A stretch of 64,000 nucleotides of DNA, from positions 175,001 through 239,000 of the forward strand of contig JACEVL010000285.1 in NCBI GenBank assembly GCA_020284085.1, read 5' to 3'. Source of the DNA: Aporrectodea caliginosa (Eukaryota > Annelida > Clitellata > Crassiclitellata > Lumbricidae). This document shows positions 1-10,430 of this stretch, piece after piece. The notes under the pieces were generated by a model, which was not told where the DNA came from, did no database searches, and saw nothing but the letters and a program-made list of their open reading frames with translations. Made by a program: the position numbers and the translations under genes. Each line of letters starts with the position of its first letter. Within the stretch, counting starts at the first letter, position 1.

Positions 1-720
1 TTGCCTCCCGACCCCTCTCACCTCCGGACCGTCGCATTGCCTCTGTCTCTCTGGGCGTCCAAACGCCTTCCGTCCCATAAAGATCCCGTTTCATATTAAG
101 TGCCCGCCACGGACACAGTCCCACCCTCATCCCGTCAATACCCGGAATCCTGACTTATGGCCGCGGCCAACCTCACGACCATAAATCTCTCCACAATCAG
201 TCGGATGTACGACCACGCCCGTCACACGGGCAATACAGCCACTCCACCCCTTTTCCCCGGCGGGCGAGAGGCCCCCGACCGACCGACCGACCAAGCGCTC
301 GGCCTGCCGCCCTAAACCGCCCGCGGCTAAGCGGTCGGTCTTAACCGTTGGGCGATCGTGCCGACACAAGCATTGCCGGGCATCGTCCTCAATTAGCCGG
401 GGATTTGGCCGCAAAGCACTCTGGGAGATCGGGGGCGACGGGCGGTCATTTGTCGCCGCGACGAAAAGACTTTCGGGTTTGATGGTATACGGCGCGGGTG
501 CTAACTGCCGCGAAACCGCAATATCCTTCGGCGCTTTTAAATAATTGTTTCTATGCAGGATTTGGAGGCGACCCAGGGGGCCCGACCATCCCTCTCCCCC
601 GGACCCTTAGGCCGAGTGCCGTTGACTGCGATTGCGCTTCTTGTTATGCAAAGCCGCGAATAAATCAAAGGATCGGGTTTTGTTGCTTCGACACATCACC
701 CGCCGCCGCACAGTGACGTC
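1..720. other. GC-rich, CpG-rich non-coding stretch
   Basis: GC-rich sequence with many CpG dinucleotides and a short GACC repeat near 281-293. Short open frames exist on both strands but none resembles a known family or shows repeated domain structure. It could be a CpG-rich regulatory region or the edge of a gene outside the window; nothing here decides this. Confidence 0.3.
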
Positions 721-1425
721 TGCTACTGTGTATACTCCAGTCTAATATAATATCGTCGTCGTCCTCTTAGGGATGTGCATCACGCATGCGCCGTCTCGAT
801 CTGAGTTAAATGCCGGATGCTATTATACTGCAGCAGGCGACTATAATATAGATCAGCTGCATGACCGACCGACCGACCGACCGACCGACCGCTGCCTATT
901 ATGCAACTCTTATGCGCATGTTGTATATCCAAGTGGCACTTGAGTTCCAATCAATTCCTAGGAGGACGCGGTCCCTGCAGGGCCAACCACGAACCGACTT
1001 TATACAGGGCAAATGCATGCACTATGGATCTCGTGAGTCCAATAGTGTGTATAAGTATACGACTGTATACATTAGCTATCGGCTCTAATTAAGAAGTAAA
1101 GAAAAGAGGTCTAATCTCAAAGTTCACAGTTACTGTATATACAGAATAACTCTTGGGGTTAATCTGGAAATAGATGCCATGCATGGCCGATATCATGCGA
1201 TATGTATCATATTTAAGTTCATCTGCAGTGCAGTAACTCTGAACTTTAATACAGTATCGAAATAGGTGCAATTGGTGTAATTTCTAAGGTTATCGTTGCG
1301 TGTAATGCCTCTTCGTTAAGAATTACATGAAAGAAGTTGAAGGTCACTGTCTTTACGTTTCACATGATTAAGCTTAATGAGATTCTTCACATTCGACTTG
1401 TACAAATTGTTTCCATATGTAGGCG
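721..1425. other. Unassigned non-coding sequence with a (GACC)n tract
   Basis: Mostly AT-rich DNA with no supported gene. A short tetranucleotide tract of GACC units lies at about 862-891. The short open frames across it are interrupted and not recognisable. Confidence 0.4.
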
Positions 1426-2534
1426 CAGTTATGGGCAAAATACTTTTCAAAAGTATTTTGAAAATACAAAATAAAATACGTTTCAAAAGTATTTTGAAAA
1501 TACAAAATAAAATACGTTTCAAAAGTATTTTGAACATAGTTTTACAAAATACTTTAAAAAGTATTTTGAAAATACAAAATAAAATAGAATTTTGAAAATA
1601 CTTTTGAAAATAGTTTTTCAAAATCAAAATACTTTTGAGAAATCAGCATTTTGAACTTTATTGTTTTTCGCTATTGTGTAGTGTTACATTGCATTGGTGT
1701 ACTTGACAATAGTTTCTTATGACTTGAAACATTGATAAAAGTGATAAAATTGTAATTAGTAACTTCTATTGCTCCGTTACCTAATGCAGAAGGCATAAAT
1801 CGATGACGCACTAAAGCCAAACCGTAATCAGGTCAATATCCAGAAGATCAGTCCGTTAGACAGAGAGGCAGCCTATGGTGGATAAGCAATTTTAAGGAGG
1901 TAAGTTTTAAGTTGATAGCGAAATGACACAAGCGACTTGGCAGAGTGCACAGACACAGCAAAAGAGTTCCAAAAAGTAGGTCCAGCAACCAAAAGCTCGT
2001 TCACCAAGAACAGTTCTCGATTTAGGTATGACAAGACAATTCTTATCAGATGACCTTGTTGAATAATGATGAGCCTGTCAAATGAAATGTAGATTTGAGC
2101 ATTATCAGCATAGATAATGATATCCCAAAGAATTATTGCCGAGCGATGTTCCTAGTAGTGTGGTGTATAATGTAAACGAAAGAGGACGAAGCACACAACC
2201 CTGATATATATATCCTGATACAAGACACTCACAAGTAGTTGGTTTTACCAGAAGTTTATTAATTTTCGAAACGTCACTTTCTAGTCGAGTTATTACATTA
2301 AGAATTAATTCTGGCAGATGGTTTATAAAATTAATTTTTTTTTAACACTTTAGAAAAGTATTTTGAAAAGTATTTTGAAAAAGTATTTTAAATTCTCCAA
2401 AATACTTCTTAAAACTATTTTGAAAATACTTTTACAAAATACTTTCAGAAGTATTTTGAAAATACAAAATAAAATAGTATTTTTTATTTTGAAAATAGAA
2501 ATCTATTTTCAAAATACTTTTGTGCTCATCACTG
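1426..2534. mobile_element. hAT-like element with TATTTTGAAAA subterminal repeats, carrying a CR1 fragment
   Basis: The left end reads CAGTTATGGGCA and the right end, reverse complemented, CAGTGATGAGCA. Both are followed by arrays of the motif AAAGTATTTTGAAAATAC (1437-1635 and 2352-2520). Flanks are TGTAGGCG at 1418-1425 and TGTATAGGCG at 2535-2544, which match if 2 bp were inserted in the right copy, consistent with an 8-bp target duplication. A CAGTG-type terminus, subterminal repeats and an 8-bp duplication fit the hAT superfamily. No transposase frame remains. A CR1-like LINE fragment occupies about 1755-2215. Confidence 0.6.
1755..2215 (-). pseudogene. CR1-type LINE reverse transcriptase remnant, internally deleted, with 3' UTR
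   Basis: Read on the minus strand, the stretch near 2215-2100 encodes a degraded catalytic region, FTLYTT followed by a YADN version of the YADD active site (AQIYISFD after it). It then jumps to the C-terminal region with LVIPKSRTVLGERAF and, after frame breaks, SLVSFRYQLKTYLLKIAYPP. The same C-terminus is at 57480-57707 on the plus strand, and the 3' UTR at about 1755-1880 matches 57708-57835. The D to N change, frame breaks and the internal deletion make it non-functional. It lies inside the hAT-like element, so it either inserted there or was captured. Confidence 0.7.
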
Positions 2535-2563
2535 TGTATAGGCGTGCACCTTGACAACGTTAG

Positions 2564-2636
2564 GTTGGGTTAGGTTAGATTGGATTGGACTGGATTGGAT
2601 TGGATTGGATTTGATTTGATTGGATTGGATTGGATA
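2564..2636. repeat. (GGATT)n pentanucleotide repeat
   Basis: Imperfect tandem GGATT/TTGAT units follow a short GTTAGGTTGGGTTAGG segment. The tract is short and irregular. Confidence 0.8.
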
Positions 2637-2776
2637 TGCAGCTTCGAACCTTCTTTGAGAAGGTCACTGCAGTCTATAAGAACCTTGGGCATGCAAGTCC
2701 TTCGCACACAATTTCTCGGTGCCATCAACTGACAAATTGTCATTCGATAATGACGCTCTTATAATATGCAAACATT
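2637..2776 (+). repeat. Dispersed SINE-like repeat, copy 1
   Basis: This stretch matches 13503-13630. Shared features in order are a CTTCGAACCTT block, a CTTTGAGAAGGTC block (diverged in copy 2), then GTGCCATCAACTGA and CATTCGATAATGACGCTCTTATAAT at the 3' end. A TTCGAA core near the 5' end resembles a pol III B box, and the end resembles tails common in SINEs. No A box was identified, so the SINE assignment is inference. Confidence 0.5.
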
Positions 2777-4616
2777 ATACGAACAAATAATGTAACCTCA
2801 TGCACACCAGGTTTCTGTTTCAGCCTATAATAGGTCTTGTATTCAAAGTTTCTATCCTTTTCCGGTGACAGATAATTACAATCCCCGGTCAACGGTTATT
2901 CAGGCCAATTGAGTTGAACTATAAAGGATGTAGGTCTCGTGACATGTCCGTTTGTCTATGTCTGCATGTCTGTATGCCTGTGTTTCTGTCTGTGTGTGCA
3001 TATCTGTTTATCTATGCGTGTCTGAGTCTGTGTATAGCTATGCCTGCATCTGTTTATGGATCCATATCTGTGTCTATGTGTGCCTGCGTTTGTAGCAGTT
3101 TGTCTGTCTGTTTCTGTCTGTTTCTGTCTGTCTGTCTATCTTTCTGTCTGTCTCTCTTTCTTCAGTGGTTGAATATACATAACTGGGCGTTACTGCAGTA
3201 ACTTCCTTCGTTGAAGTCTGACGTCTAAGTGTCGCGATGCACTCTGGTCAATGTCAAATGTCGAATTCCTTCGAATCAAGACGTCGTATACTTCGACCAC
3301 TGCAGCAGCGCCGCACTGCAACAGCGGCGGCGGTGTCCACCTAAGGTCTTGACCGCCGATCGCAGCGGACAATTCATCACCTGGACTTTGATGATTAATC
3401 GCCTCTTATAGGGTCATCGTCTCTCTCACCTGCGCCCCTCCCTGCATTGCACGGGGAGCTCTAAGGCCCGGCTATACAAGCGGGGTGTAACGGTTAGGCA
3501 CCGTATAGGCATTCCTCTGATGGGCCGAGCCGTATTAGAGACGCTTGAGTCGGTCGCGGGCTTTCGACCGCGGCCGCCCTCTCGCACCCCGGGTGACTGA
3601 CCGGTCCAAGATGTCAGTGTCCCTCTGACCGTCACTCAAACGTCGCCTTTTGAAGAGGAAAAATGCGACCGGAAAAGTTCAATTGATAGATGGTGCTTTC
3701 ATTCTGTCTTCATGGCTCCCTCCGCCAGATGACGCTAAAGGTCGCGTAATTAATAGCGAACTTGGCCCATCCGTCCATCCGTCCATTCGCAGATTCCTAT
3801 ATATGAGATTTCGATGGGGTAACCTTTCTGGCATCTCACCTTCTTTCACCTGCACAATTGTGACTTGCTTCTGCAGTCGTAACCTCTCCTTGTCCGGTTT
3901 CAAACGATGCCATAGAACCGCAGGTGTGGCCGCCTTTCCTTTCCACATAAGTACTATAGCTGGCATTGGTTAAGGGATCGCCCTCGTCTCTTCGTCACTC
4001 TTTGTAACGCCTTCTCATACAACTGGTATAGACTTAGGACCCTAAACGTTCAACGAATCTATTCCTCAGTTGCTTTAGTCAATAGTGAAGCTGCTATAGC
4101 AAATTAAGACATGCGTATCGGATTCGAAACCTGTAACAACGTATGACCTTCAAACAAGCACAGCATTCTTATCTAGAGAAGAATCAGCCAAAAGGCCAGG
4201 TCAGTGTATCATGGTAATTTTGAATACTTTTGTACTTTGGCATCACTATTTTAAATATGAAGAGACAAGTAATGGAGATACACTTTTTGGTCTTTTTATC
4301 ATCGGAAATTTTCGTTGGCTATAGGTTTTCCTTTCCAGGCCTTTGATGAACTTTTCTAATCATCGTGAATTAATTATGAGTTTTCTGTTTTAATAGCTTA
4401 TAGTAGACAGCCGGGTCCGGATCAACCTCTCGGGGGACCAAACAAAACAGCGGCCCCGTTCTATATTGTAAGGTCTATGCCAATTATAAGCTATGGGATG
4501 CCGTGAAGACTTTCGTTATTGTAGTTGTTAATTTAGGTTGCCCCATGCACTTCAAGAGAGACTTGTCAGAGGCCGGAGGAATGCGAACATATAATGAAAG
4601 CTTGATCGACAAGAAT
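2777..4616. other. Unassigned non-coding sequence with a TCTG-rich tract
   Basis: A TCTG/TGTC-rich low-complexity tract covers about 2946-3160. GC-rich, CpG-containing DNA follows at about 3190-3660. Several frames of 60-107 codons exist but they overlap on both strands and none is recognisable. A short CCATCCGT tract lies near 3770. Confidence 0.4.
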
Positions 4617-5072
4617 GGGCCGTCCATAAATGACGTCACGCAATTTTGGTCGATTTTGAACCTCCCCCTTCCCTCTCGTCACACTTCGTCACAAAAAGTT
4701 ACACCCCTGAAAAATGACGTCACAAAGCTCTGACCCCAAAACCAAATTTCAGGCGAAGCAAGAAGCTTCTTCATGGAACAAATAGGGAGAGCATGCATAT
4801 TTTAAAATCTAACGGTGACCAAATATTGAAATAATTAGAAAATTATTAATAATGGTGCCCGTATACATTAAAATAATCCAAAAAAATAATAAAACTGCAA
4901 TACTCACAATTAGTGCTGTTATTATTAAAATTAAATTGTTGTTATTTGATAAATTTTATAACAAACCTGATGTGACGTCACATTTCTCAAACTCCCCACC
5001 CCATGTCACACATCGTCACAAATTTCCGACCCCCTACCCCTAGGCGCGTGACGTCATTTTTGGACGGCCCCC
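4617..5072. mobile_element. MITE with GGGCCGTCCA terminal inverted repeats and four TGACGTCA sites
   Basis: The left end is GGGCCGTCCATAAATGACGT and the right end is its near-perfect inverse (...GACGTCATTTTTGGACGGCCC), giving about 22-bp terminal inverted repeats. Inside, each end has a second inverted block with another TGACGTCA, so the octamer occurs at 4631, 4715, 4973 and 5049. The centre is AT-rich. There is no coding sequence. A trinucleotide AAT flanks both sides, which is too short to prove a target duplication. The superfamily is not assigned. Confidence 0.7.
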
Positions 5073-5485
5073 AATGGCCTTCAAGCACTTGAAGAAAAGA
5101 GGCAAGATAGGCTGAGGCTTTCGTGTCGCAGGTTGTAGGCCCTAATAAGCCACTTATTCCAACTTGCTCCAGCCACAGCAAAACTTCTGTGCTCATTAAC
5201 CGTGGAACTTCGGGCCGGTGGAACAACCAAGTCGTCTTGCGTATACTTCTTAAAATCTTGTCGGCGGAGTGGCCATGTAATCAGGGCCGTATTAACATTT
5301 TGTAGGCCTGGTTCCAAAATAGGCGTCAAATATAAGTTCATCCAAAAGTGTTGACGAAATTTATATTATGGATTTATTATGTTCATGACTTTACAAGTGT
5401 TTACTATACGTGCATACTGGTTCATCCAATGAGATATATTATAAGCGCCAGAGACCGTATGACGTATGTTTCATTCAGGTCACAG
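5073..5485. other. Unassigned non-coding sequence
   Basis: No gene, repeat array or complete element is visible. It contains a TAGGCCC-type motif at about 5134 and mixed AT-rich sequence. Confidence 0.3.
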
Positions 5486-5750
5486 TGAAGCCACCATCGC
5501 TAAGCGACCTTGACCCCCACCCAAGCTAGGCATTATAAATATAGACATCGATGTTTACTTTTGTGTATATAGCCTATCACAGCTGAAGTTGTACTGTGAA
5601 ATGAAGCTTGCATGACGTCAGCCAGCGCTCATTAACCTAACTGGTGACGTGTCCACGCATTTCACGTCGATGATGACGTCGATTTATTTTATACATCTCT
5701 ATGCCTAGCTTAAGGGTCGCTTAAGCCTCACCATAGATGGTAGATGCGTG
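5486..5750. repeat. Imperfect inverted repeat, possible MITE
   Basis: The segment at about 5490-5532 (TAAGCGACCTT ... AAGCTAGGCAT) is mirrored by the inverse at about 5703-5748 (ATGCCTAGCTTAAGGGTCGCTTA). The internal ~170 bp includes two GACGTC motifs. Target duplications were not found, so element status is uncertain. Confidence 0.45.
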
Positions 5751-5854
5751 CTCTAGTGATATATTTATATGGGTTCATCAGGCTCCGTGCACAATGCACA
5801 TGCATGGGGTGCGAAATATTGGCTAGCAGGTTGGACAGTCAACCGAGCGGTGAT

Positions 5855-6060
5855 GGGTAATTAAGATTTTGTAACTAATTAATTAGAATTAGCATTAGTT
5901 CGAATTCCATAATTAGAATTATAATTATAATTATAAATTTTAAGAGCTAATTAATTAGAATTGGAATTATCACTCAACAAATTAATTAGAATTAGTTGCT
6001 GACATCAAAATGCAAATTTGCACCAAAATAATTAAAATCTAATTTTTTTAAATAAGTCAA
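5855..6060. repeat. AT-rich AATTAATTAGAATT repeat region
   Basis: Degenerate, partly palindromic copies of TAATTAGAATTA occur through this stretch. It resembles the subterminal repeat blocks seen in the hAT-like elements of this window, but I could not place ends. Confidence 0.5.
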
Positions 6061-7590
6061 TTTTAATATTTTACTCAATCTATTAGACAGATATTTCAAA
6101 TTATGACGAAATTCAAATATCAGTGCTCTTCATGAAATTTCTACTTGTTACCGTGGACAATCTTTTTATTTGTAAGATAATTTTCTATATGTTTTGATAT
6201 GCGAAATGACAAAAAGTTAACTTTTGCGACCATGTCCAATGGAAACCCGAAATTGTTTCCTCGTCACGCCACTCCGTGAGCCAACATGCAACTGCCTGCG
6301 ACGCTTGCCGTTGAGGGAACGGCATATAGATAATTATGTCCTTAATTGGCCTCTCCCCGCAACAGCACCTCTTCATATCTAAATCGCAAATCATATACAC
6401 AATGTATTATAAGGAACATCAAAACACTAAAGCTGCTCTATAAGTCATTATTTCAACATTTTCAAACAAGACTTTTAAGCAACACTTCTATATATACAAA
6501 GTTCAACATACATATATATATAATGCATACATACATAGGCCTATATATTATATATATATAATACGTATATATATATATGGTAATTTTCGGCGGTGTGTCG
6601 TTAGATGTCGTTGTTGTCGCGTATATCCTGGTGATCGGTGGATAATCTGACATCAAACCGCCTTCAGGCAGGGGACGGGGGACGGTGGAAGGGGGACGGG
6701 GGACGGGGAAGGGGGCTTTGCTTTGGATCCGTGGCTTCTCCTCTGACGCCGTGTCTTTCGTCGAGTTAAGCCAAGTTGTAATATTTCCGACCGCGGGAGA
6801 CTGAGACGTGGCAAAAATGTAATTTCGCCAGATCTAATCTCTCTCCGTTGGATCCCACTCCGCTCTCGCTCGCCGGGGTTAATTCCGCGCCAAAACTGCG
6901 CGCCTCCCGGATTGGCAGAATCTCATTGCAACGCCTGCACCGATGGCTGCAGCGGGAAGGACATGTGCGAGCAGGTGCGACGGGCGGGAAAGGGTCTACA
7001 GCAGGGGACTATAGGCCTACAGTCTGCAGGGCATTAGGGGAATGGGAAGGGGAGAGAGATGAGACAGGCGGCATTAGGTTTCCGTGTATGTGATGACAGT
7101 TAAGCTGGAAAGTGGGAACATAGAAGGGAAGCCTTTGCCAGACGTCTGGACATTTCACTCGATCCTCCGTCCACGATGTGATACACGTAGAGATTATAAC
7201 CGTCGTCGTCGTCGCTTGGTGGCGCTGGTGATGTTGCCCTCCTCTGAGGGATCGCAGCTTCCGCTAATGCCGTATTTTGTCAACGGTCTGGCTTCGGTAA
7301 ATTTGAAGGCAGCCCTGCAGGGAAAAGGCTTTGCTCCGCGCGAAATGGTCTTATATAGTAGCGCTGAATAAGTTCTGCCCATAGGGTAAGAAGACACGAG
7401 TCCGCCTGTTAATAGAATTTCTGTATACGGACGACAAGTTAAGTCTAAGCTTATGACTGCTGTAGCGCCGTAATACGTGATGTACATTGTCTAACGTTGC
7501 AATGGAGAGAACCAACGTCTGTATATCTCACAAATCTTATGCAGTGTTAACATGTCATGAGCCGTTGACAATCCATATGTGTATTTATGT
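6061..7590. other. Unassigned non-coding sequence with TA-rich and G-rich tracts
   Basis: It holds a (TA)n tract at about 6510-6580 and a G-rich tract at about 6667-6715 built of GGGGACGGG units. From about 6720 to 7480 the DNA is GC-richer. Frames of 81-97 codons here overlap on both strands and are not recognisable. Confidence 0.4.
6667..6716 (+). repeat. G-rich minisatellite, GGGGACGGG units
   Basis: Repeats of GGGGGACGG and GGAAGGGGG contain more than four runs of at least three G within 50 bp, which is compatible with a G-quadruplex. Confidence 0.6.
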
Positions 7591-7693
7591 ATGTCAAAAT
7601 GCATGTATGTATGTATGTTTGTATGTTTGTATGTATGCATGCATGTATGTATGTGGTGTATGTAAGTATGTATGTATGTATGTATGTATGTAT
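7588..7693 (+). repeat. (ATGT)n microsatellite
   Basis: Interrupted tandem GTAT/ATGT tetranucleotides. Confidence 0.9.
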
Positions 7694-7812
7694 AAATTAT
7701 TTAGATCCTATAAAAAACCATCTCCTCCAGTATTGCCTAATTTAAAAATTATGAATACTCCCATAACCCAAGTTCAATCCTCCAAGTTTCTATGGGTCTA
7801 TGTGAACCATTG
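7694..7812 (+). pseudogene. LINE reverse transcriptase fragment
   Basis: The plus-strand frame encodes KLFRSYKKP, then TPITQVQSSKFLWVYV. This matches the segment of CR1/L2-type reverse transcriptases just after the catalytic YADD, typified by KT..ilF ... i..v...KFLGV.iD. A comparable segment is at 59060-59222 (RVSSAKFLGVHID). The fragment is only about 40 codons long and ends where similarity to a hAT element begins, at about 7804. Confidence 0.55.
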
Positions 7813-7960
7813 CAGTGTGGAAATTCAAAATATTTTAAAGTGGGGAGGGGGCTCCCCCTCCGCAGACCCCTCCCCTGCTCGGCGCTGCGCGCCTCAACGA
7901 TCGTCCTTCGGAAGCCCATTTGACCACCACCCCCTCATAAACTTTCTGGATCCGTCCCTG
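7804..7960 (+). mobile_element. Truncated right end of a hAT element (same family as 17574-18279)
   Basis: From AACCATTGCAGTGTGG to CTTTCTGGATCCGTCCCTG this is closely similar to 18126-18279, the right end of the complete copy. The left terminus is absent upstream; instead a LINE fragment abuts it. It is therefore a truncated or recombined copy. Confidence 0.75.
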
Positions 7961-8067
7961 ATGTCACTCCAGAATCCGAGATAGATCTCCGACCGCAGAC
8001 AGCGCGTGCATGCACCGTGCTGGAGTCGGGAGCACCTATATATAGGCTATATTAGTAGTTTCCTGGA

Positions 8068-8398
8068 AGACTTGACTTGACTTACTTGACTTATGGCCTT
8101 GGCGATGCTCCCGCACGCATAAGCCGCTCGTTTATGGAAGACCTCCATCCCTCTCTGTTGTATGCCCGGTGCGTAGCCTCCTGTATACCGACAAGCCCAT
8201 TTCTCCGCAGTCCTCCTTTATCATATCCATCCATCGTTTCTTTTGCCTTCCTCTTTTTCTTTTCCCATGCACACATCCGTTGAGAGCTATCTTTGGATAT
8301 CTGTCATTTTCCATTCTGGTTACGTGTCCAAAGTATCGCAGCCGTCTGTTCTGTATCCTGCTGACTATGTCATACTGAATGCCCAATCGTTTGTGTAT
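8068..8398 (-). pseudogene. LINE (RTE-like) ORF C-terminus, 3' part
   Basis: Minus-strand frames encode YDIVSRIQNRRLRYFGHVTR, then GKRKRGRQKKRWMDMIKEDC, and after a frame change near 8185 YNREGWRSSINERLMRAGAS followed by a stop at 8091-8093. The RRLRYFGHV...GKRxRGRPxxRW pattern marks the C-terminal end of RTE-like LINE polyproteins. The DNA 3' end on this strand runs into short AAGTC repeats (8068-8092), the kind of simple tail RTE elements carry. The upstream part of the same frame continues at 9519-9604, across an inserted hAT element. Frameshifted and fragmentary, hence dead. Confidence 0.75.
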
Positions 8399-9518
8399 TA
8401 GAGGTCTGCGGGTAGAGCATTTTTGCTACCCGACCCGTACCCGTAACACAGGACTGCTACCCGTACCCGTACCTGACCCGTACTCGAAATTACTACCCAA
8501 CCCGACCCGTACCCGCGGGTATACCCGTACCCGTACTGTACCCGCCACGTAATTAATAGGACTTCCCATAATTCCAGTCCCTACTAGTCCAATGGTCTTA
8601 CAAAGCATGTGGTAGTTATAATAATAGTCTGACGATCATGGTGATGATCACAGTAATAGTAATAGTAATAATAATAAAATAGTAATAATAATAAGAAGAA
8701 GAATAATAATTGTAATGATGACTTGTTTCCGGGGACCCGCAGGAGACAGCACGCCTCTTTCAGCGTCTTTCAATTTGCACACAACGATTCAGCTTTTCGT
8801 AGCACCTTTTACACATTTGACCGGTGAAGATGACCTTTAACTCCAGAACGAGAAAACATTTCCGATATTTCTTAGAGCCTGAAGGATTACACTTACCTAT
8901 GGCGATTAAAAAATAATAATAAAAATAACATTTATTCAGCCAGCCATAACACGGAAGTTTGAAACAAAATACCGCTATTTGAGTAGTTTATTTCTCAGAG
9001 GGAAAGGGGTGACAGACTTGGTGTTTCAACTATTCCTAGCCTCAACTTCTGTACTGCATCAACCTGTTTTAAAGAAAATATGGCTGCTGGACATCCAGGC
9101 TCAGCGTCAGCGACCTCCGACACAGGCTGTCGGGACTGAAACTTAGATAAGACAAATGAAAAACCCTATATACGATCGGGATTGTGCTAATGGAAACAAG
9201 CTATTTTGTAACTGTAAATTGAGCATCTGTAAATGAATGTCAATCTCACTAAGGCGCACGGAAATAGGTCAAAACAAGAATATGGTACTTAGACTGGATA
9301 CCGCCATTATAATAAGTCTTTGAAGGTACAAGACTCACAATTACATGTAACGCCAAAACTTCAGTTCGGTACGGGTAAAACCGGGTATACCCGTACCCGT
9401 AATGCTCCTACCCGTACCCGACCCGACCCGTAATATGTCTACCCGACCCGTACCCGACCCGCGGGTACGGGTCGGGTACGGGTAAACCCGCGGGTACGGG
9501 TATACCCGCAGACCCCTA
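8399..9518. mobile_element. Complete non-autonomous hAT element, 1120 bp, inserted in a LINE
   Basis: Terminal inverted repeats are TAGAGGTCTGCGGGTA at the left and TAGGGGTCTGCGGGTA at the right. Perfect 8-bp target duplications TTGTGTAT lie at 8391-8398 and 9519-9526. Removing the element rejoins the LINE coding sequence on either side. Just inside both ends are repeats of GGGTAC/GTACCC (8412-8545 and 9365-9510). The interior has AAT/AGA trinucleotide tracts near 8655-8710 and no transposase. The TIR start and the 8-bp duplication are typical of hAT elements. Confidence 0.92.
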
Positions 9519-9604
9519 TTGTGTATCTCCCTGTTTCTTATCCTGTCTCTTCTCGTCACTCCCTCAATCCTTCGCAAGCACGTCATTTCAAAGACCTGGA
9601 AGAT
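9519..9604 (-). pseudogene. LINE (RTE-like) ORF fragment, upstream part
   Basis: The minus strand encodes FQVFEMTCLRRIEGVTRRDR followed by IRNREIHN, the segment that immediately precedes the RRLRYFGHV region of the same LINE at 8068-8398. The break between the two parts is exactly the target duplication of the hAT element. No further LINE sequence is seen above 9604, where a different 3' tail (GTGCTATATAAAT, then AATG repeats) begins. Confidence 0.7.
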
Positions 9605-9663
9605 GGAAGATGTGCTATATAAATACTTGAGTATATGAATGAATGAATGAATGAATGAATGAG
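9605..9663 (+). repeat. Retroposon 3' tail with (AATG)n
   Basis: The sequence GTGCTATATAAATAC followed by six AATG units looks like the end of a LINE or SINE; the same GGCGCTATATAAAT-type tail occurs at 11268, 17431, 36105 and 58160. Confidence 0.5.
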
Positions 9664-10101
9664 TCTCGAGTCTCTCGACGCTGTTCATATGGTAACCGAT
9701 CTACCTGTATACCTTCATATATATATGTCGACCACTTCAAGCTTTGTCGATCTTCGCTGAACTTCGATAATATATCCAAATACCGTCCCAAAGGCACGAA
9801 ATTCAATTCATCCATTGATTGCTGATATCTTGATCTATTAGATATGTATCTTATATGTTACGATATTAAACGGCGTTATGGATTCCAACGCAGACTTTAT
9901 ATAGTAGGCATATGAAAAGACAAGAATTTCATAGGCCCCAATTATTAAAAACTGTCAGCTTATATATGATGAAACTAATAGGTCAGGGTGAGCAAGACAC
10001 CGTCAGTAACAGTCAGCTAATTGTCGCCGCGACACCTATAGCGAGTCTTTTTCATGTCATATGTTACCAGCTGCTGCATGTATAAAGAAAAATATATAGT
10101 T

Positions 10102-10106
<5 letters not shown>
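9664..10106. other. Unassigned non-coding sequence
   Basis: AT-rich DNA in which I see no gene, element end or array. Confidence 0.3.
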
Positions 10107-10135
<29 letters not shown>

Positions 10136-10205
10136 TGTATGTATGTATGTATGTATGTATGTATGTATGTATGTATGTATGTATGTATGTATGTATCTAT
10201 GTATG
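10107..10205 (+). repeat. (ATGT)n microsatellite
   Basis: About 23 nearly perfect ATGT units. It directly follows the 3' end of the SINE on the opposite strand, so it may have grown from the SINE tail. Confidence 0.9.
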
Positions 10206-10214
10206 ACTTTGTGC

Positions 10215-10430
10215 ACTTGTCATAGCGCCCCTTCAAGATTTCTACTCAGAGGCGTTCCCGACTACAGCGCGGACACGGATTTCAGAGTTTAACGCCGAAG
10301 CGCATGAGCAATAATATTGCGAGTGAAGGACTTACCCAGGGTCCCTACGCGGCGGCTTAAGGTGGATTCGAACTCGCAACCATCCGGCTGCAAAGCACCG
10401 AACACACCCCTACACGACCTCAAATGTGGA
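10215..10430 (-). mobile_element. tRNA-derived SINE
   Basis: On the minus strand a B-box-like GAGTTCGAATCC (10364-10375) is preceded about 40 bp upstream by an A-box-like TCGTGTAGGGG (10408-10418), the spacing of a tRNA gene. The body continues with TGCTCATGCGCTTCGG and ends with AATCTTGAAGGGGCGCTAT, the 3' end also found at LINE-like sequences 17425 and 58152. A tRNA head plus a LINE-related tail defines a SINE; the family is not named. Confidence 0.6.

Noticed and set aside
2556..2580. TTAGG-like telomeric repeat
   Set aside because: Only about three irregular GTTAGGTTGGG units, merging into a GGATT tract; not telomeric.
3650..3973. Overlapping 107- and 95-codon frames on opposite strands
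   Set aside because: Both are open by composition; neither resembles a known protein.
7487..7984. 165-codon plus-strand frame as one gene
   Set aside because: It is a chimera of an ATGT microsatellite, a LINE fragment and the end of a hAT element.
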